Shown here piece after piece: positions 51,121 through 60,622 of a DNA stretch of 64,000 nucleotides. Position numbers and translations under genes: made by a program. Position 1 is the first letter of the stretch. Each line of letters opens with the position of its first letter. The notes below the pieces were generated by a model that was not told where the DNA came from, did no database searches, and saw only the letters and a program-made list of their open reading frames with translations. The stretch is taken from contig JADJCV010000004.1 in assembly GCA_016703025.1 (NCBI GenBank), positions 2,545,501 to 2,609,500 of the forward strand, written 5' to 3'. This DNA is from Candidatus Avedoeria danica. Its GTDB lineage: Bacteria > Chloroflexota > Anaerolineae > Epilineales > Epilineaceae.

Positions 51121-51218
51121 CGCTAGTACTCCACCACTGTGGATTCTAGCACTGTGGATTCTAGGGGTTCCCTACTCTGGTGGCCGCCACGAGCATGTTC
51201 AGTGGTGGAGTACTAGCG
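51121..51218. repeat. 98-bp element with 19-base perfect inverted termini
   Basis: CGCTAGTACTCCACCACTG at 51121-51139 is repeated in inverse at 51200-51218. The 60-base interior starts with a tandem pair of CACTGTGGATTCTAG and lacks coding potential. The right arm supplies the TAG stop of the LysM gene. It could be a MITE/REP-like mobile repeat or a very long terminator hairpin; there is no T-run and no flanking duplication I can see. Confidence 0.75.
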
Positions 51219-51701
51219 CGGCGGGATCGTGATCACCTGGCCCGGGTAGATCAGGTTGGCGTTCGGGATCTGCGCCTTGTTGGCGGCATGGATCTCCGGC
51301 CAGCGCGCGGCATTGCCGAGGAACCGCTTGGCGATGCCCGACAGCGTGTCGCCGCGCACGATCGTGTACGTCGTCTCGGCGGTCTCGACGTGCTTGGCGG
51401 CCTGCCTTGCCAGCTCGGCCTCGTACTTCCGCCGCACCTCGGCCAGCTCGGCCTGCTGCTTGACCAGCGCGGCCTTCTCGTCGGCCGTGGCCTTGGCGAC
51501 CGCCGCCCGGATCTCCGCATCGCGCTTGTGCATTTCGGCCTGCAGATCCGGTGCCTTGGCCCGGCCGTCGACCGGGCCGAGGGGGGCGTTCGGCTTGGCG
51601 GGCGCGTCCTTGGCCGCGGCGGTTTTCGGCTTGCGGCGCGTGCCGGGCACGGTCTTGTTGAGTAGGTCCCTGACGTGCTCGAAGATGCTCTTGTCTGCCA
51701 T
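51213..51701 (-). CDS. LysM-domain protein with a charged helical middle
   Basis: 162 residues; ATG 51701 with AGGAG seven bases upstream, preferred to in-frame ATG 51722. There is no signal peptide. Residues ~1-60 are basic, ~60-110 form a charged coiled coil (EMHKRDAEIRAAVAKATADE), and ~112-162 is a LysM (YTIVRGDTLSGIAKRFLGN ... NLIYPGQVITIPPR). LysM binds peptidoglycan or chitin-type sugars, but without an export signal a cytoplasmic BON/LysM-type role is possible. The stop codon lies in the inverted-repeat element. Confidence 0.85.
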   Translation of the reverse strand: MADKSIFEHVRDLLNKTVPGTRRKPKTAAAKDAPAKPNAPLGPVDGRAKAPDLQAEMHKRDAEIRAAVAKATADEKAALVKQQAELAEVRRKYEAELARQAAKHVETAETTYTIVRGDTLSGIAKRFLGNAARWPEIHAANKAQIPNANLIYPGQVITIPPR

Positions 51702-51785
51702 GTTCCGCTCCTGGTGGATCACCGTGGGGGGATTTGCGCTGCAGATGCGCCACGGTCACATTGCACGGTGTGGAGGATACCGCAA

Positions 51786-52512
51786 TCAGGGCTGCGGTGA
51801 GAACCACACCTTGTCATCCAACGGCAGCCGCACGATCGTGTGGGCGCGGTAAGGGTCGTTCGCCGCAGCAACGTCCTGGTATGTACGCAGGTCGTAGGCG
51901 CGCATGATGAGCGCGCCCGTCGGCCGTGAAGCGCGGCTCGCGGTAGGCGCGCAGGCCATCCGTAACGGCAACCGCCATGGCGCCGACGGCGACGTCGCAC
52001 ACGTTCCAGCCCCCGACGTCGATGGCGCACCCGAAGAGGATCCGCCGGCTGGTCGCGTCGAACACGGGCGTGTCCACGCCGTGGACGGCCAGCGGTCCGA
52101 ACGCGATCGTCTCCGTCGTCGTGCCGCCCACCGGCAGGAAGGCGCGCCGGATCGAACCGCCGATGGCGGCCTTGACGACGATCACGCCAGCAGCCCGCGC
52201 GGCGACATAGACCCGGCCGGCGACCTGCACGACAGCGGCGGGCAGTGCGTCTGCGGGGTGACCGCTGACGCCGGGCAAGGCCACCGCTGCCATCCACTGC
52301 GGTGCCGCCGGCTCACGAACGTCGGCGAGCCGCAGGCCGCCGCCCGGACACGCGAGGTACGCCGTGCCATCGGCGACAGCGACGGCCAGGATGCGATCGG
52401 ACGTCTCCAGCGTCGCGCGAATCGTGCGCGTCGACGCATCGGTGTCTCCTGTACGCCGCGCGGCCGTGCGGCCGTCGGTCGATGCGCACAAGATACACCC
52501 GGTGATGGTCAT
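51786..52512 (-). pseudogene. Beta-propeller-like (LVIVD-type) gene with a frameshift
   Basis: From ATG 52512 the frame encodes repeats such as ILAVAVADGTAYLACPGGGL and AAVVQVAGRVYVAARAAGV, typical of LVIVD-type propellers. Near 51920 the frame loses sense after YREPRFTADG. A plausible continuation lies one base shifted: ALIMRAYDLRTYQDVAAAND ... LPLDDKVWFSPQP, stop at 51786. A single-base insertion around GGGCGCGC explains this; a sequencing error would too. No signal peptide is found, so the N-terminus may also be lost. Confidence 0.6.
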
Positions 52513-52589
52513 CCGTTCCAGTGGATCCGGACCTATGGGTCCGGACCCATGCCGCTCCGCAATCGGACGGTTCGAGGCCGGTCCAACCC

Positions 52590-53399
52590 TCAGTCCGCCG
52601 TCGCCACCACGTCCGCCGCCGCGTGCGTCGCCCCTTGCTTCGCCCAGTCCTCGTCCCCCGTCACTGTGAACACGCGGAACGACTCGGAGTGGGACATCGC
52701 CTGGATCTGGGCGTCGTCCGGGTGCGCTTCCTTGGCCCGCTTGGCGTCGCCGCCTGCCCATTCGCGGATCCGCTCGGGCAGATCCGTCCAGCTGCCGAGC
52801 TGGCTCGGGTGTGCCTGGAGCGCCGCGATCTTGCGGTCGATCGTTTGGCTGATGTCCGAGAAGACGTTGCCTTCGCCGAAGCCGATCACGTAGAGCTTGC
52901 GGATCTTGTGCGGGCGGAGGCCCTCGCCGGCGAGCTCCTCGAAGAGGTGCGGCTGGCCCGAGGACGGGAAGATGGCATCGACGGCCGCGAGCGCGGCGGC
53001 GCGGTGGTCGGGGTGGTTGATCCAGCCGCCGGGCGTGAAGACGAGGTACGGATCGCCGGCGATGACGACCTCCGGCCGGAAGCGCCGGATCTCGCGCACG
53101 AGCCGCTTGCGCAGCAGCATCGTCGCCTCGAGCATGCCGTCCGGCTCGCGCAGGAAGACGATCTCCGTCACCCCGACCGCCGCCGCCGCCGCGCGCTGCT
53201 CGGCCTCGCGGATCCGGATCGCCCGCGCCCGCGTCATCCCTTCCTCCGCGATGCCGACGTCCCCGCTCGTGCAGAGCACGTAGCACACCTCGCAGCCGGC
53301 CTGGACCCAGCGGGCGATCGTGCCTGAACAGCTGAACTCGGCGTCATCCGGGTGGGCGACGATGACCATCGCGCGCTGCGGGACGAAGGTGTCGTACAC
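52590..53399 (-). CDS. PIG-L family deacetylase (LmbE-like)
   Basis: 269 residues; GTG 53399 with AGGAG eight bases upstream. The zinc-binding motif AHPDDAEFSCSGT (H16, D18, D19) and HPDHRAAA (~135) define the family. CTSGDVGIAEEGM and REAEQRAAAAAVGV are also typical. Family members hydrolyse N-acetyl groups from sugar conjugates, such as GlcNAc-inositol in mycothiol synthesis or bacillithiol precursors. No thiol-pathway gene is adjacent, so the substrate is open. Confidence 0.92.
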   Translation of the reverse strand: MYDTFVPQRAMVIVAHPDDAEFSCSGTIARWVQAGCEVCYVLCTSGDVGIAEEGMTRARAIRIREAEQRAAAAAVGVTEIVFLREPDGMLEATMLLRKRLVREIRRFRPEVVIAGDPYLVFTPGGWINHPDHRAAALAAVDAIFPSSGQPHLFEELAGEGLRPHKIRKLYVIGFGEGNVFSDISQTIDRKIAALQAHPSQLGSWTDLPERIREWAGGDAKRAKEAHPDDAQIQAMSHSESFRVFTVTGDEDWAKQGATHAAADVVATAD

Positions 53400-53734
53400 G
53401 GGTGGAACTCCTGCGCTTGGAGCGCGGCTGGGTTGTAGCCGAGTTAATTGTTGCGTGCGCAATCATAGCCGGAGGCGCCGCCGGACGTCAACGCAAACGG
53501 CCGGCCGCCCGAAGGCGACCGGCCGCATGCCGTGCGAGGAGCACAATCGACCACGTCCCGAGGTGGAGGCCTCGTCACCGACGCCCCAAGGAGGGGGGGA
53601 CTCACCGGGGGGAACGGCGGGCGTCGGTGTTGCGAGCAGTGTACGGGTTCGGGCGCGCGGTTGCCGGTCGCTCACCCGACGGAAAACCTACGGTTGCCCG
53701 ACGGGCTGGCCGACGGGGAAACCGTCGCAGGGCG
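53400..53734. other. Intergenic region between PIG-L and HAD genes
   Basis: 335 bases with no gene. It holds an AT-rich patch (GAGTTAATTGTTGCGTGCGC) just before the PIG-L start, likely its promoter, and the HAD gene's terminator (separate entry). Confidence 0.5.
53498..53525 (-). terminator. Terminator of the HAD nucleotidase gene
   Basis: Twelve-base stem (CGGCCGGTCGCC arm, one mismatch) with a TTCG tetraloop on the minus strand, followed by TTTGCGTTG. Confidence 0.65.
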
Positions 53735-55240
53735 TCACGACACGGCCGGTCCCGGATCGTGCGGCAACGATCCGTACGGCGCTCGAAAGTAGGCGAACGG
53801 GGTCGCCAGCTGGAAGTTGGAGACGCGCGCCGTATATACGTCGGCGTGGCGCTCGAGCTGGCGGGCGAGGTAGCTCTTGTCGGCGCCGGTGCGCAGCGTC
53901 GGGCCCCAGCGGGCGTTGCCGAGCTGCTCGGCGGCTCGGGCCAGCGGGTCGATCTCGGCGTCGAGGGCGAGGATCGCGTCGCGCAGCGCCTTGACGCGCG
54001 CCTCGGCGGCGGCGAGGTGCGGCGGCGAGGCGGCGGCCGCCGCCCGGTCGCGGTGGAGGTCGAGGCGGAGGCGCGAGATCTGATGTTCGAGCCGCTCCTT
54101 GTCCGCCACACGGTCCATCAGCAGCCGCTGCGTCGGGCGGAAGCGGGTCAACGCCAGGATCTCGTCCTCGAGTTCGCGCAGGATCAAGGCGGTGCGCCAG
54201 CGTCGGATCGCCTTGGACACCGTCACGTCGCCGTACATATGGTCGCCGACGAAGAGGATCTCGCTGCCGTCGAGCCCGAGGTGGCGCTCGACCATCGCGG
54301 CGTGGCCGCCGAGGAACACGCCATCGGACGGGATGCCGCTCGGGCAGCGGCGGAGCAGGCCGTCCTCCGTTACGACCTCGAAGATCGGCAGGCGGTCCGT
54401 GCCAAAGAAGTCGGGCTTGCGGGCCGAGACGATGACGAGTCGGAACAGGTCGCGCCACGTCATCCCATCCGGCAGGAAGCGGTCGAACGCGTACGCCATC
54501 ATGAACTCGGTGTAGGCGTAGTCGCTGTTCGTGATGAGCAGGAGGGTGTGGCCGGCCAGCTGCTGCTCGAACAGCGTCTGCGGGACGGCCGGGTCGAGCT
54601 CGACGTAGCGCTCGGGGTGGGCCATGATCTCGGCCTTCAGCTCGCCCTCGATGTGCGCCCGGTCGAGCGCCCGGCGGACGCCGTCGTACAGATCGGCGAA
54701 GCCCATGACCTCGGGCAGCAGGCGGGCGTCGAGCAGCTCGGTGGTCTGGGCGAACATCACGCCTTCCGAGATCGAGAACAGCGTGTCGAGCAGCCGGAAG
54801 CGATCGTCGGCCGGCGAGACGACGGTTCGTGCGTACAGCTTGTTCTTCTCGGCCGTCGACAGGCGACGAAGCCCGTGCGAGGCGTGCTTCACGTAGCCGA
54901 AGCGGTTCGCCTTGATGAGGTTGCCGAGGTCGCGATCGACCATCAGACCGCGGATGACGAGCGTCGGGTCGAACGCCAGGTGGTCGACCGGCCAGCCGCG
55001 CGCGCTGAGCTTGCGCTGCATGTGCTCATAGGCCGCGCGCTCCCAGGCTTCGACGTTGTAGTGGACCAGCGTGTAGTCCATGTCGTAGCCGATCGCCCGG
55101 ACCTTGCGCAGGTTCAGCGTGCGATTGCAGAACACGCGCCGCTCGATCGGCGGCAGGCCGAGCGGCGCCCCGTTGCCATCGGCCGCCGCGTCGTCGATCG
55201 GCAGCGCGGGCAGTTCGATGTCGCTGTCGGTCATGGCCAC
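53735..55240 (-). CDS. HAD-IG family 5'-nucleotidase (cytosolic IMP/GMP nucleotidase-like)
   Basis: 501 residues (MAMTDSDIEL; second ATG at 55234 possible). HAD motif I is D53-M-D55-YTLVHYN, the form seen in NT5C2-type purine nucleotidases. Motif II is LLLITNSDYAYT and motif IV ILFVGDHMYGDV. Other family segments: RGLMVDRDLGNLIKANRFGY, VKHASHGLRRLS and RKPDFF. A charged helical region (~380-450) precedes the end. Dephosphorylates nucleoside monophosphates such as IMP or GMP. Cytoplasmic. Confidence 0.92.
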   Translation of the reverse strand: MAMTDSDIELPALPIDDAAADGNGAPLGLPPIERRVFCNRTLNLRKVRAIGYDMDYTLVHYNVEAWERAAYEHMQRKLSARGWPVDHLAFDPTLVIRGLMVDRDLGNLIKANRFGYVKHASHGLRRLSTAEKNKLYARTVVSPADDRFRLLDTLFSISEGVMFAQTTELLDARLLPEVMGFADLYDGVRRALDRAHIEGELKAEIMAHPERYVELDPAVPQTLFEQQLAGHTLLLITNSDYAYTEFMMAYAFDRFLPDGMTWRDLFRLVIVSARKPDFFGTDRLPIFEVVTEDGLLRRCPSGIPSDGVFLGGHAAMVERHLGLDGSEILFVGDHMYGDVTVSKAIRRWRTALILRELEDEILALTRFRPTQRLLMDRVADKERLEHQISRLRLDLHRDRAAAAASPPHLAAAEARVKALRDAILALDAEIDPLARAAEQLGNARWGPTLRTGADKSYLARQLERHADVYTARVSNFQLATPFAYFRAPYGSLPHDPGPAVS

Positions 55241-55321
55241 GCGGCCGCGCTCATGACCACGCGGCGGCCCTCCGCGTCCGCTTCGGTGAGCAGACGTGGA
55301 GGGCCGCCGCGACGGGCGATG

Positions 55322-57652
55322 CTAGCGTCGACCCCACAAGCCCTCGACGGGGCACGGGATCTGACGCGCGATCGTGACGTAGATCGCGGCCAGGTCCTCG
55401 TTGCGAGGCGACAGGAAGACCCGTGCCGAGTCGGCGGTGAGGAGTTGCAGGTATGGTGCGTCGACGTCGGTGCCGAGGCCGACGGCGAAGAGGGCGACGT
55501 TGAGGCCGCGCAGGCTGGCCGCCCGCTCCTCCGGCAGCGTCGGCTCGGCCGATTGGCGGCCGTCCGTCAAGAGCACGACGGCGGCGCTGCGCGTCGGCGG
55601 CAGGCCGGTGGCGCGCAGCAGCGTCTCGGCCTCGGCCAAACCGGTGTCGATCCGCGTGCCGGGCGAGGTCACGATGCCGTCGATGGCGGCGCGGAGGGCG
55701 ACGGGATCGCCCGACAGCGGGCTGGCGACCACGGCGGCGCTGTTGAACGCGACGACCCCGACGCGATCGTCCGGCAGGTTGAGCGCGCCGACGAAGGCGT
55801 GGGCGGCGGCCTTGGCGGCCACCAGCTTGTCGCCGGCCATGCTCACCGACGCGTCGATCACGAGGACGACGTCGGCGTCGATCGTCACCGGATCGCACTG
55901 CTCCTTGATCGCGATCGGCAGGAAGATCGGGCCGGGCGTGCGCGTCGGCGTCACGGTCGGGTCGACCGGGGTGTTCGTGGGCGTCGGGGTGTCCGTCGGG
56001 CCGACCGGTGTGTCGGTGGGCACGTCCGGCGGCGTGTCGGTCGGCGTCGGCGTGTCGGTCGGCGTGTCGGTGGGCAGCGGCGTGGCGGTCGGCGGCACGT
56101 ATTCCGCGCAGTCGGCGCACAGGATCTCGAGGTCCCCCAGGCTGGCGACGTCGCGGTAGTACAGGAGGTACGTCGTGAAGTTGTAGTCGAACCACGGCCC
56201 GTGCGCCGACACCGGGTTCGTCGAGCGCAGCCGGCTCAGCGGGACGATGCTCCCGGGCTGGCCGAGGCTCTCCTCCGACGTCTTCTTGCCGGTGCCGAGC
56301 TCGTACCAGTAGACGCCCTCCTCGCCGAGCGTCTTCTCGGACGGCGCCCGTGCGACACCGTACGAGGTCGAGGCGATGCCGGCCGCGTCGACACCGCATG
56401 CCAGCCCGCCGAGGGCGCTCTCGCCGTGGCGGATCGCGTTCTCGTCGTCGAAGCGCTCCGGATCCGTGCCGACGTCGAAGCCGGCGTCCGTCCGCGCACC
56501 GTACAGGATGTCGCCGAAGCCCATCGCGTTCTCGGCCACCAGGTAGGTGAACTCTTCCTTCGTGCGGTCCGGCGTCGGAACGCCCTGATGGACGACGGTG
56601 GCGGTCACCGTGGCGAGCTCTTCCTCCACCCACTGCGTGTTCATGTCCCAGTAGCGGTCGCGCAGCGCGACGGAGATCCCGCCGTCCGCCGTGACGAGCA
56701 GGTCGGTCAACATCGGCTGCGGGACGTGCAGCCGGTCCCGCGCCTTCGGGATGTCGGCCAGCTGGTCGGACCACGGGCCCCATGTCACGGTCGAGCCCGA
56801 GATGCGGCGGAGGATCACGCGGTCGCGGGTGTAGCGCAGCGGGAAGCTGGCGACCTCGGTCATGTCCGTGCCGTCGGGCAGCGAGCGGTAGACCTTGGCC
56901 AGGAACGCCGCGCCCGGCCCGCGCGCGTTCACGAGGCCGTGGTAGACGAAGCCGCCGGCGAATTCGAGCGCGAAGGGCCGGGCGTCGCGCGCCCACTCCT
57001 CGTTCAACGCGCCGTGCGGGAACGTGCCGATCAGCGCCCCGGTGGCGACGTCGTAGCGGTAGATCAGCCGGTCGTTCAGGTTAACGACGAACAGCTCGGT
57101 GCCGTCGTCGTTCAGGTCCAGATCGCCGAGCGCCACCTTGCCGACGTTGCGCGCCGTGCCGGAGTCGTGCTCGAACGAGCCGTTGGTGAACGTCCCGGCG
57201 CGCTGGCGCGAGCCGGCGTTCGGCACGACGGCGAACGTCGTGACCGCATCCGTGGCGAGGTCGATCCGGTAGATGCCGCCCGGGCCTTCGGGTCCGTACG
57301 GCAGGCCGCGCTTGTGGTACGTCGACGCGAAGACCGCGTTTTGGCCGGCGTGGTAGGCGAGGCCCCAGACGGCGCCGGTCTGCTGGAACGTGGCCAGCTC
57401 GTAGTGCGCCGTCTCGTCCTTGGTGTCCTGGAAGACGATGACGGACGCCGATCCGGGGCCGGGCTGCTGGTTCGTGCCGCGCTGCGCCCGGTAGGACGAG
57501 ACGGCGTAGAACGGCTGGCCGGTGTCACAGAGCGCTTCGAAGTCCGGCAGTTCCTCGCGCGTGGCCAGCGAGAAGATGACGGCGATCAGCGGTGCGGTGA
57601 CGAGGGACGTTGCGAAGAGGAGAAGGGGTTTGGGAAGGCGCATCCCAGTCAT
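55322..57652 (-). CDS. Secreted propeller-like and VWA-domain protein with T/P linker
   Basis: 776 residues; ATG 57652 with GAGG five bases upstream, preferred to the in-frame 57760. Signal LLLFATSLVTAPLIAVIFSL. The N-terminal ~500 residues look like a beta-propeller (VWGLAYHAGQNAVFAST; GDLDLNDDGTELFVVNLNDR). A TPTDTPTDTPTPTD-type linker (~510-570) ends in PIFLPIAIKEQC, a YLP-motif variant. The VWA domain follows (~585-765) with an intact MIDAS VIDASVSMAG and GTRIDTGL. VWA domains bind proteins via a metal ion. Probably surface exposed. Confidence 0.83.
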   Translation of the reverse strand: MTGMRLPKPLLLFATSLVTAPLIAVIFSLATREELPDFEALCDTGQPFYAVSSYRAQRGTNQQPGPGSASVIVFQDTKDETAHYELATFQQTGAVWGLAYHAGQNAVFASTYHKRGLPYGPEGPGGIYRIDLATDAVTTFAVVPNAGSRQRAGTFTNGSFEHDSGTARNVGKVALGDLDLNDDGTELFVVNLNDRLIYRYDVATGALIGTFPHGALNEEWARDARPFALEFAGGFVYHGLVNARGPGAAFLAKVYRSLPDGTDMTEVASFPLRYTRDRVILRRISGSTVTWGPWSDQLADIPKARDRLHVPQPMLTDLLVTADGGISVALRDRYWDMNTQWVEEELATVTATVVHQGVPTPDRTKEEFTYLVAENAMGFGDILYGARTDAGFDVGTDPERFDDENAIRHGESALGGLACGVDAAGIASTSYGVARAPSEKTLGEEGVYWYELGTGKKTSEESLGQPGSIVPLSRLRSTNPVSAHGPWFDYNFTTYLLYYRDVASLGDLEILCADCAEYVPPTATPLPTDTPTDTPTPTDTPPDVPTDTPVGPTDTPTPTNTPVDPTVTPTRTPGPIFLPIAIKEQCDPVTIDADVVLVIDASVSMAGDKLVAAKAAAHAFVGALNLPDDRVGVVAFNSAAVVASPLSGDPVALRAAIDGIVTSPGTRIDTGLAEAETLLRATGLPPTRSAAVVLLTDGRQSAEPTLPEERAASLRGLNVALFAVGLGTDVDAPYLQLLTADSARVFLSPRNEDLAAIYVTIARQIPCPVEGLWGRR

Positions 57653-57695
57653 GTCGGCCTCGCATTGGGTTCGATCGGTGTTGTGCAGGATGAAT

Positions 57696-57739
57696 CGGTC
57701 CCCAATGAATTCGGTTGAAAACGGTCCCCGATGAACGGT
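57696..57739. repeat. Two direct repeats in a divergent promoter region
   Basis: CGGTCCCC(A/G)ATGAA followed by a CGGT-like segment occurs at 57696 and 57722, 26 bases apart, between the VWA gene (minus) and the CotH gene (plus). A possible regulator-binding site. Confidence 0.45.
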
Positions 57740-57853
57740 TCGGTACGGAATGCGGCACATGATAGACCTGTCCTACCATATGGAACACCCGTTATACCCG
57801 CCAGCGGACACCGCGTTGCGTGTCCACCCGCTCGGCGTTGACGCAGGAGTCCG

Positions 57854-60337
57854 ATGATGCCCACCCGACGACGCCCCCGCCCGTCCTCCGCCACCGCCCC
57901 GTTCGCCGTGGTCGCGGCGCCCGTGGTGCTGCTCGTCGCCGTGGCGCTCGTGCTGCCCACGCCGGCCCGCGGCGCGCAGCCGTGGCATGCGGCGGTCGAC
58001 GCGCATCGTGCCGCCGGTCCGGCGACGGCACAGCAAACCGCCGCGATCGACCCGTTCGATCTTGCGACCGTCCATGACTACAAGCTCACGTTCGACCGCG
58101 CCGACTGGGAGAGCGCGCTGGCGGCGGATCAGACCGTCCAAGCGGACATCGAGGTCGACGGCGTGGCGCTCGCCGACGTGGCGGTGGCCTACAAGGGCAA
58201 CAGCTCGCAGCGCGGCGCCGGGCGGAAGAAACCGCTGAACATCACGTTCGACGCGAACGTCGCCGGCCAGACGGTCGGCGGGCACGACGTGATCAACTTC
58301 AACAACGGCTTCTCCGACCCGACGTTCGTCCGCGAGGCGCTGACGAGCAAGTCGCTCTCGCCGTTCATGCCGATGCCGCGCATCGGCTGGGCGCGGGTTC
58401 ATGTCAACGGCGCGTACTTCGGGTTCTACGTGGCGGTCGAGCAGATCGAGGGGACGTTCATCAAGCATTGGTTCCGCTCGAACAACGGCTGGCGCTTCAA
58501 GGCCGATCCGCCGGAGGCGGCGGCGCCGGATATCGCGGCGGGCGACGACGACGCCCTATCGCCCGACCAGCGCCCCGGAGGAGGAGGCTTCGGCGCGTCT
58601 CTCGCCTGGCTGGGCGAGGACCTGGCGCTCTACAAGTCCCGCTACGAGCTCAAGACACCGGACGCCGGCGACACGGCTTGGACGGGCCTGCGCGAGCTGA
58701 CCCGCGCCCTCGACGCGCCGACCGGCGCGGGCGGAGCGGCGGAGGCCGATCTACCGGCGGCGCTGGCCGACCACCTCGACGTCGACCGGGTGCTGTGGTA
58801 CGTCGCCGCGATGAACCTGTTCGCGAACTTCGACAGCTACTACGTCGGCCACAACTACTTCCTGTGGCGGGCCGACGAGGATGAGCGCTTCCACATCCTG
58901 GCCTGGGACATCAACGAGAGCTTCGGTACGTTCCCCGGCGGCGGCGTGGACACCGCGGACACGGCGGCCCTGGCCCGCGTCGACCCGTTCCACATGACGT
59001 CCGGCAGCGGCGCGGGACCGCTCCTGCGCCGCGTGGTCACGAATCCGGCTTGGCGCGCCGACTACCTGGCCCACTACCGCACCCTGCTGAGCGCCGCCTT
59101 CGCCCCGGCCGGCATCGAGCGCGACGGCACGGCGATGCAGGCCGTCATCGCCGCGAGCGTGAAGAGCGACCCGAACCCACTGTACGGGACGTCGTTCTTC
59201 GAGGCCGGGCTGCTGGACGATGTGCGCCTGGCGGGCGGCGGTGGCGGAGGCGGGGGCGGAGGTCGGCCCGCGCCGGGCATCGTCAAGCTGGTGACGCTCC
59301 GCACGCAGCACCTGGCGGCGCTGCCCGACCTCCAGCCGCCCGCCGGCAACGTGTACGACGCGACGCGCGACCAGACGCCCGGCGCGCCGACGTCGGCCGA
59401 CGACGTCCTGATCGGCCTGCGCTGGGACGGCGCGTTCCTCGGCGAGCCGCCGTCGACCGTTTCCTTGCGCTACGCCGTCGACGGCGGCCGAACCGTCGAG
59501 CTGCCGATGCCGAGCGCGGTCGAGGGCGGCCTCCAACAGTGGAGGGCCACGATCCCCCAACAACCGGCCGGCACCGATGTGACGTACTACCTGCGCGCCG
59601 TCTGGCCCGACGGCAAGGTGGTCTTCGTCCCCGCCGCCAACCTGACCCGCCCGAGCACCTACACCGTCGCCGGCGTCCAGCTCCCGCCCGCCGCGGACAG
59701 CGACCTCGTGATCAACGAGGTCCTGGCCGACAACGGCGTCGGCGACGTGGACGAGGCGGGCGAGCACGAGGACTGGGTCGAGCTCTTCAACAAGGGCACG
59801 GCGCCCATCGACCTCGCCGGCTACTTCCTGTCCGACGACCCGACGAAGCCCGACGCCTGGCAGCTGCCGGACGTCACGCTGGCCCCCGGCGCGTTCCTCG
59901 CGATCTGGTGCGACGAGGACGGTTCGCAAGGACCGCTCCACGCGAACTTCAAGCTGAGCAAGGCGGGTGAGCTGGTGCAGCTGGCGACGAGGGATGCCGT
60001 CGTGGACAGCGTGACGTTCGGGGCGCAGACGACGGACGTGAGCTGGGCGCGGCAGCCGGACGGCACGGGGGCGTGGGCATCGTGCGCGTCGCCGACGATC
60101 GGGCGGGCGAACGTCTGCGGGGGCGGGACGGGGGGGACGGCGACGGCGACGGGCGTCGCCAGCGCAACACCGACGGTCTCGGCGACGCCGTCCATGCCGG
60201 CGATCACGCAGACGGCGACGGCGACGGGCACGCGACCCATTGTCGACGTCGGAACGCCAACGCCGACGCCGACGCCGACGATTTGGCGCGACTGGATGGA
60301 GCGGTTGTACTTGCCGATCGGCTATCGGCTGAAATAG
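57854..60337 (+). CDS. Secreted CotH-kinase/lamin-tail protein with C-terminal YLP motif
   Basis: 827 residues (ATG 57854, second ATG directly after). Signal peptide AAPVVLLVAVALVLP. CotH-like kinase fold ~75-460: VHDYKLTFDRADWESAL, YKGNSSQRGAG, KKPLNITFDA, VEQIEGTFIKHWF, and the catalytic-type Asp in HILAWDINESFGTF. A Gly run (GGGGGGGGGG) lies near 455-466. A lamin-tail domain follows (~620-740, VINEVLADNGVGD, EDWVELFNKGTAPIDLAGYF). A TP-rich stretch precedes the end LYLPIGYRLK. CotH phosphorylates spore-coat protein in Bacillus; here an extracellular structural substrate is likely. Confidence 0.88.
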   Translation: MMPTRRRPRPSSATAPFAVVAAPVVLLVAVALVLPTPARGAQPWHAAVDAHRAAGPATAQQTAAIDPFDLATVHDYKLTFDRADWESALAADQTVQADIEVDGVALADVAVAYKGNSSQRGAGRKKPLNITFDANVAGQTVGGHDVINFNNGFSDPTFVREALTSKSLSPFMPMPRIGWARVHVNGAYFGFYVAVEQIEGTFIKHWFRSNNGWRFKADPPEAAAPDIAAGDDDALSPDQRPGGGGFGASLAWLGEDLALYKSRYELKTPDAGDTAWTGLRELTRALDAPTGAGGAAEADLPAALADHLDVDRVLWYVAAMNLFANFDSYYVGHNYFLWRADEDERFHILAWDINESFGTFPGGGVDTADTAALARVDPFHMTSGSGAGPLLRRVVTNPAWRADYLAHYRTLLSAAFAPAGIERDGTAMQAVIAASVKSDPNPLYGTSFFEAGLLDDVRLAGGGGGGGGGGRPAPGIVKLVTLRTQHLAALPDLQPPAGNVYDATRDQTPGAPTSADDVLIGLRWDGAFLGEPPSTVSLRYAVDGGRTVELPMPSAVEGGLQQWRATIPQQPAGTDVTYYLRAVWPDGKVVFVPAANLTRPSTYTVAGVQLPPAADSDLVINEVLADNGVGDVDEAGEHEDWVELFNKGTAPIDLAGYFLSDDPTKPDAWQLPDVTLAPGAFLAIWCDEDGSQGPLHANFKLSKAGELVQLATRDAVVDSVTFGAQTTDVSWARQPDGTGAWASCASPTIGRANVCGGGTGGTATATGVASATPTVSATPSMPAITQTATATGTRPIVDVGTPTPTPTPTIWRDWMERLYLPIGYRLK

Positions 60338-60360
60338 CCCGCCGGCCGCCAAACGCAGAA

Positions 60361-60408
60361 ACGCAGATCGGGCCCTCTCTCCCGGGGGGGATGGAGAAGG
60401 CCCGACCT
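60361..60408 (+). other. Long imperfect hairpin after the CotH gene
   Basis: Arms CAGATCGGGCC and GGCCCGACCTG (one mismatch) flank CT-rich/GGGGGG sequence. Possible terminator without T-run, ~25 bases after the CotH stop. The rest of the gap to 60622 shows only the strong ribosome site. Confidence 0.4.
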
Positions 60409-60611
60409 GCTGCACAAGGAGGTGTATTTCCGCTCGGTTGTGGCACAAGGATACGGTCGGTGGATGAGATCGGGATGAGGCGACGGGAATGGCTGGCTGA
60501 GCGCCGCTTGCTGCCCCTGGTACGATAATTGCTCCCCCACCCACTTCCCTCATCCCATCGCCATCCCAACGCCCCCATCCCGACGCCACCCCCGCCGTTA
60601 TCCACCCCACG

Positions 60612-60622
60612 GAGGTGATCCC
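60612..60622 (+). promoter_or_regulatory. Near-perfect Shine-Dalgarno of the double-VWA gene
   Basis: GGAGGTGATCC matches the anti-Shine-Dalgarno tail of bacterial 16S rRNA over its full length, just before the ATG at 60623. It fixes this start. Confidence 0.75.

Noticed and set aside
52528..52551. GGTCCGGACC palindromes after the PIG-L gene as a terminator
   Set aside because: Several overlapping short pairings but no T-run; could not be assigned with confidence.
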